From: JANOQP01 sp044227705
GTDB lineage: Bacteria; Bacteroidota; Bacteroidia; Chitinophagales; Saprospiraceae
Direction: 5' to 3'
DNA length: 6,543 bases
Assembly (NCBI GenBank): GCA_044227705.1
Contig: JBGAWE010000244.1
Coordinates: forward strand, 1-6,543
Positions 4,535 through 6,543 of this stretch are shown here, piece by piece. The position numbers and the translations under genes are program-made. The stretch's first letter is position 1; each line of letters starts with the position of its first letter. Under the pieces are notes generated by a model. The model was given only the letters and a program-made list of their open reading frames with translations, was not told the origin of the DNA and did no database searches.

Positions 4535-6543
4535 TTTCACTGCCGTCACATCGCCTTTGAGCAGGACGGACTGCCCGTTGATGAACTTCACCTTCGCCAC
4601 ATAGACGTAGACCGCCTCGTTCACCTCCTTTTTCCGCGCCGTCCCGTCCCAGCCGAGCGTCTCGTCCGACGGCTTGAAATTCCGGTTCTCAAAAACAAGG
4701 TCGCCCCACCGGTCGAAGACGCGCAGGAACTCCACCTCCGCGATGCCCGGCCCGGCGAAGACGGTGAAACCGTCGTTCAGCCCGTCGAAGTCGGGCGAGA
4801 AGGCGTTCGGGATGTAAATTGGCGGTAGCCGCACCTCGATGTGCCGCGTTGCGTAGGCCGAGCAACCGTTCGCGTCGAAGATTACGAGCGAATAGTTGGC
4901 CGTCGTCAGCGGCTGGGCGAGCGTCCGGCGGCAGGTGTCGCAGTCGATAGGCTGCGGTTGCCAGAGGTATTTCACGACGCGGGCCGGGTCGCTTGGTGAG
5001 GCGTCGAGCAGCACGTCGTTGCCGAGGACGATGAACGTGTCGATGCCCGCGTTGACCGAAAAGAGTGCCGGTTGGTCGATGGCGAGGGTGTCGACGGAGG
5101 TGCAGCCGTTCGCGTCCTTCGTTGTCAAAAAATACGGCCCGGCGGCGAGGTCGAGGAAAATTGAGTCCGCCGTAAAGTTTTGATAATCAATCGAATAGGA
5201 ATAGGGCGCTGACCCGCCGATGGTCGTGTCGAGCTGGATGGAGCCGTTCTTTTCGTTGAAGCAAACCGCGTTTTTCACCGTCCAATCAGAGATAATCGGC
5301 TCCTGCGAAAGCATCGTCGTGGCCGTCGCCGTGCAGCCCGAGGCATCGGTCGCGGTGACGGAAATTTGCCCGACGCCCAGCCCGGTGATTGTCGAGCCGC
5401 CGAGGCCGTTGCTCCATTGAAAAGAGAAACCGCCTGCCCCGCCGCTGGCTGACGCGGACGCCGAGCCGTTGGACGTGTTGAAACAGGCGGGGTCGGTTCC
5501 GACGACGGAGACGGACACCGTCGCGGCTTGCGAGATGTTGAAATTGAGCGCATCGGTGCAGCCGTTCGCGTCGGTTATGGTCACTGTGTAGCTGCCGACG
5601 GTGAGGTTTTGGGCTGAATTTATGGTCGAAACATTGGGCTGCCAGTTGAAGGAATAAGGCTGCGTCCCACCGGTTTCGGTGATTTGAGCGGAGCCGTTCG
5701 CAGCCTGACAAGTGACGTTTTGGGTGGAAAAAACATGGCTCAAAGCCGTCGGCGAACCGATGGTCGCCGTCGCCGTCGAGGTGCAGCCGTTCGCGTCGGT
5801 AACGGTCACTATGAAATTCCCGGCGGCGAGGCCGGTGGCCGTCGCGGTCGCTTGCCCGCCGGGCCAGAGATAGGTGAAAGGCGATTTGCCGCCCGTCTGC
5901 GTGGCCGTCGCCGAGCCGTTTTTGTCGCCAAAACATTTCACAGAGGCCATTGCGGAAATCGAGGCCGTCGGCCCGGCCACGTTACCTATTGCGACGTGAA
6001 CCGTGTCCTTGCAACCTTTCGCGTCGGTCACGCTGACCACATAGTTGCCGGGCATAAGGCCAGTTGCATTCGGGTTCGTTCCGCCGGAAGGTATCCAGAC
6101 GAAAGCATAGGGAGACGTTCCGCCGCTTTGCGAAACCGCGGCCGAGCCGTTCGCGGCACCGCAAGTAGCCGTCGTCGCCGTTGCCGAGTGTGTCAAAGCC
6201 GTCGGCTGCGAGAGCGTTGCCGAGGCGACGGAGGTACACCCGTTCCCGTCCGTCACGGTCACGCTGACCGGCCCGGCCGCGAGGTTGGTGGCCGTCGCGC
6301 CAGTGTTCCCGTTCGACCATTTGTAGGAAATCGGGGCCGGGCCGCCCGTCGCGGAGGCCGTCGCCGAGCCGGTGTTGATCCCAAAACAATCGAGATCTTG
6401 GGTCGATGAAATTGCCGCGACCACGCCCGATTGGTTGACGATTTGGACGTGCGCCGTGTCCTTGCAGCCGTTCGCGTCGGTGACGCTGACGACGTAGCTG
6501 TTCGGCGAAAGCCCTGTCGCCGTCGCATTCGTTCCGCCAGTAG
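4532..6543 (-). CDS. SprB-repeat surface protein with gliding-motility-associated C-terminal domain (5' end cut by window)
   Basis: The reading frame is open from the right edge, so this is the C-terminal 670 residues of a larger secreted adhesin-like protein. Seven SprB-type repeats, the first partial, each end in a D-[AG]-x-G-C motif (for example VTVTDANGCTS) and carry an NGSA...GGTSPYSFxW core. They are rich in Ser, Thr, Ala and Gly, as in extracellular beta-sandwich repeats. A PKD-like domain follows (4829-5068; DAGxD-like start, DCDTC, FDANGC). It is followed by the terminal domain (4535-4822) with IYIPNAFSPDFDGLNDGF, FDRWGDLVFEN, GWDG and VLLKGDVTAVK. This matches the CHU_C/gliding-motility-associated family, a sorting signal for type IX secretion. 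The likely role is a cell-surface adhesin or motility-associated filament protein. The signal peptide and N-terminus lie outside the window. In-frame GTG at 6424 is not a real start, since repeat sequence continues upstream of it. Confidence 0.93.
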   Translation of the reverse strand, partial: TGGTNATATGLSPNSYVVSVTDANGCKDTAHVQIVNQSGVVAAISSTQDLDCFGINTGSATASATGGPAPISYKWSNGNTGATATNLAAGPVSVTVTDGNGCTSVASATLSQPTALTHSATATTATCGAANGSAAVSQSGGTSPYAFVWIPSGGTNPNATGLMPGNYVVSVTDAKGCKDTVHVAIGNVAGPTASISAMASVKCFGDKNGSATATQTGGKSPFTYLWPGGQATATATGLAAGNFIVTVTDANGCTSTATATIGSPTALSHVFSTQNVTCQAANGSAQITETGGTQPYSFNWQPNVSTINSAQNLTVGSYTVTITDANGCTDALNFNISQAATVSVSVVGTDPACFNTSNGSASASASGGAGGFSFQWSNGLGGSTITGLGVGQISVTATDASGCTATATTMLSQEPIISDWTVKNAVCFNEKNGSIQLDTTIGGSAPYSYSIDYQNFTADSIFLDLAAGPYFLTTKDANGCTSVDTLAIDQPALFSVNAGIDTFIVLGNDVLLDASPSDPARVVKYLWQPQPIDCDTCRRTLAQPLTTANYSLVIFDANGCSAYATRHIEVRLPPIYIPNAFSPDFDGLNDGFTVFAGPGIAEVEFLRVFDRWGDLVFENRNFKPSDETLGWDGTARKKEVNEAVYVYVAKVKFINGQSVLLKGDVTAVK
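4535..4822 (-). other. Type IX secretion C-terminal sorting domain (gliding-motility-associated type)
   Basis: The last 96 residues of the repeat protein form the domain found at the C-terminus of many large Bacteroidota surface proteins. Visible landmarks in order are PNAFSPDFDGLNDGF, FLRVFDRWGDLVFEN, LGWDGTARKKEVNEAVYVYV and KGDVTAVK, ending right at the stop codon as is usual. By family knowledge it directs export through the type IX machinery to the cell surface. Confidence 0.9.
5072..6543 (-). repeat. Tandem array of seven SprB-type repeats (about 225 bp each)
   Basis: Approximate repeat borders are 6425-6543 (partial), 6203-6424, 5975-6202, 5750-5974, 5525-5749, 5300-5524 and 5072-5299. 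Each complete repeat is 74-76 residues and has exactly two cysteines. The DNA around the DANGC motif is nearly unchanged between copies: the 18-mer GCAGCCGTTCGCGTCGGT (plus strand) occurs exactly at 5558-5575, 5783-5800 and 6464-6481, and its first 15 bases recur at 5102-5116. Alternate repeats resemble each other more than neighbours do, giving a 453-bp super-unit over 5700-6543. The two repeats nearest the C-terminus are the most diverged. Confidence 0.9.

Noticed and set aside
5684..6409. 241-codon open frame on the plus strand
   Set aside because: It is antisense to the SprB-type repeats. Its Arg/Gly-rich text only mirrors the repeat periodicity.
5072..6543. Repeated 18-mers as a CRISPR or noncoding direct-repeat array
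   Set aside because: They are in frame, encode the DANGC motif, and have a 225-bp period with homologous, not unique, sequence between them.

Overview
The window looks like GC-rich Bacteroidota DNA. Two things point there. One is the adhesin-type protein built of SprB-like repeats and ending in the gliding-motility-associated C-terminal domain (type IX secretion). The other is a zeaxanthin-type carotenoid operon with a fused CrtYcd-type lycopene cyclase. The GC-rich coding and the combination of families suggest a Saprospiria-like lineage, but that is inference. All six genes lie on the minus strand, so the window is best read from its right end to its left end.

Right part (6543 to 4532): the 3' two thirds or more of a large secreted repeat protein, cut at its 5' end by the window edge. 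It has seven visible SprB-type repeats of about 75 residues, one PKD-like domain with a CxxC, and a C-terminal type IX sorting domain. Its stop codon lies inside a 10-bp-arm palindrome (4493-4534), which fills half of the only sizeable intergenic gap.

Middle (4453 to 738): crtI, crtB, crtZ and a lycopene cyclase gene, in that order, with overlaps of 4, 4 and 8 bp. Together they encode GGPP to phytoene (CrtB), phytoene to lycopene (CrtI), lycopene to beta-carotene (cyclase) and beta-carotene to zeaxanthin (CrtZ). GGPP synthase and isopentenyl diphosphate isomerase are not in the window.

Left part (710 to 1): a family 2 glycosyltransferase of the polyprenyl-phosphate sugar transferase type, 27 bp after the cyclase gene and cut at its 3' end by the window edge. 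It probably belongs to the same transcript.

I see no RNA genes, CRISPR, transposase or phage genes, and no confident promoter or terminator. No wholly new system is evident. The points most worth a second look are the 453-bp higher-order repeat and fixed cysteine spacing in the adhesin, the palindrome that supplies a stop codon, the extra N-terminal membrane segment on the lycopene cyclase, the glycosyltransferase tied to the crt operon, and a set of T5-S-A5 tracts in the crt genes.
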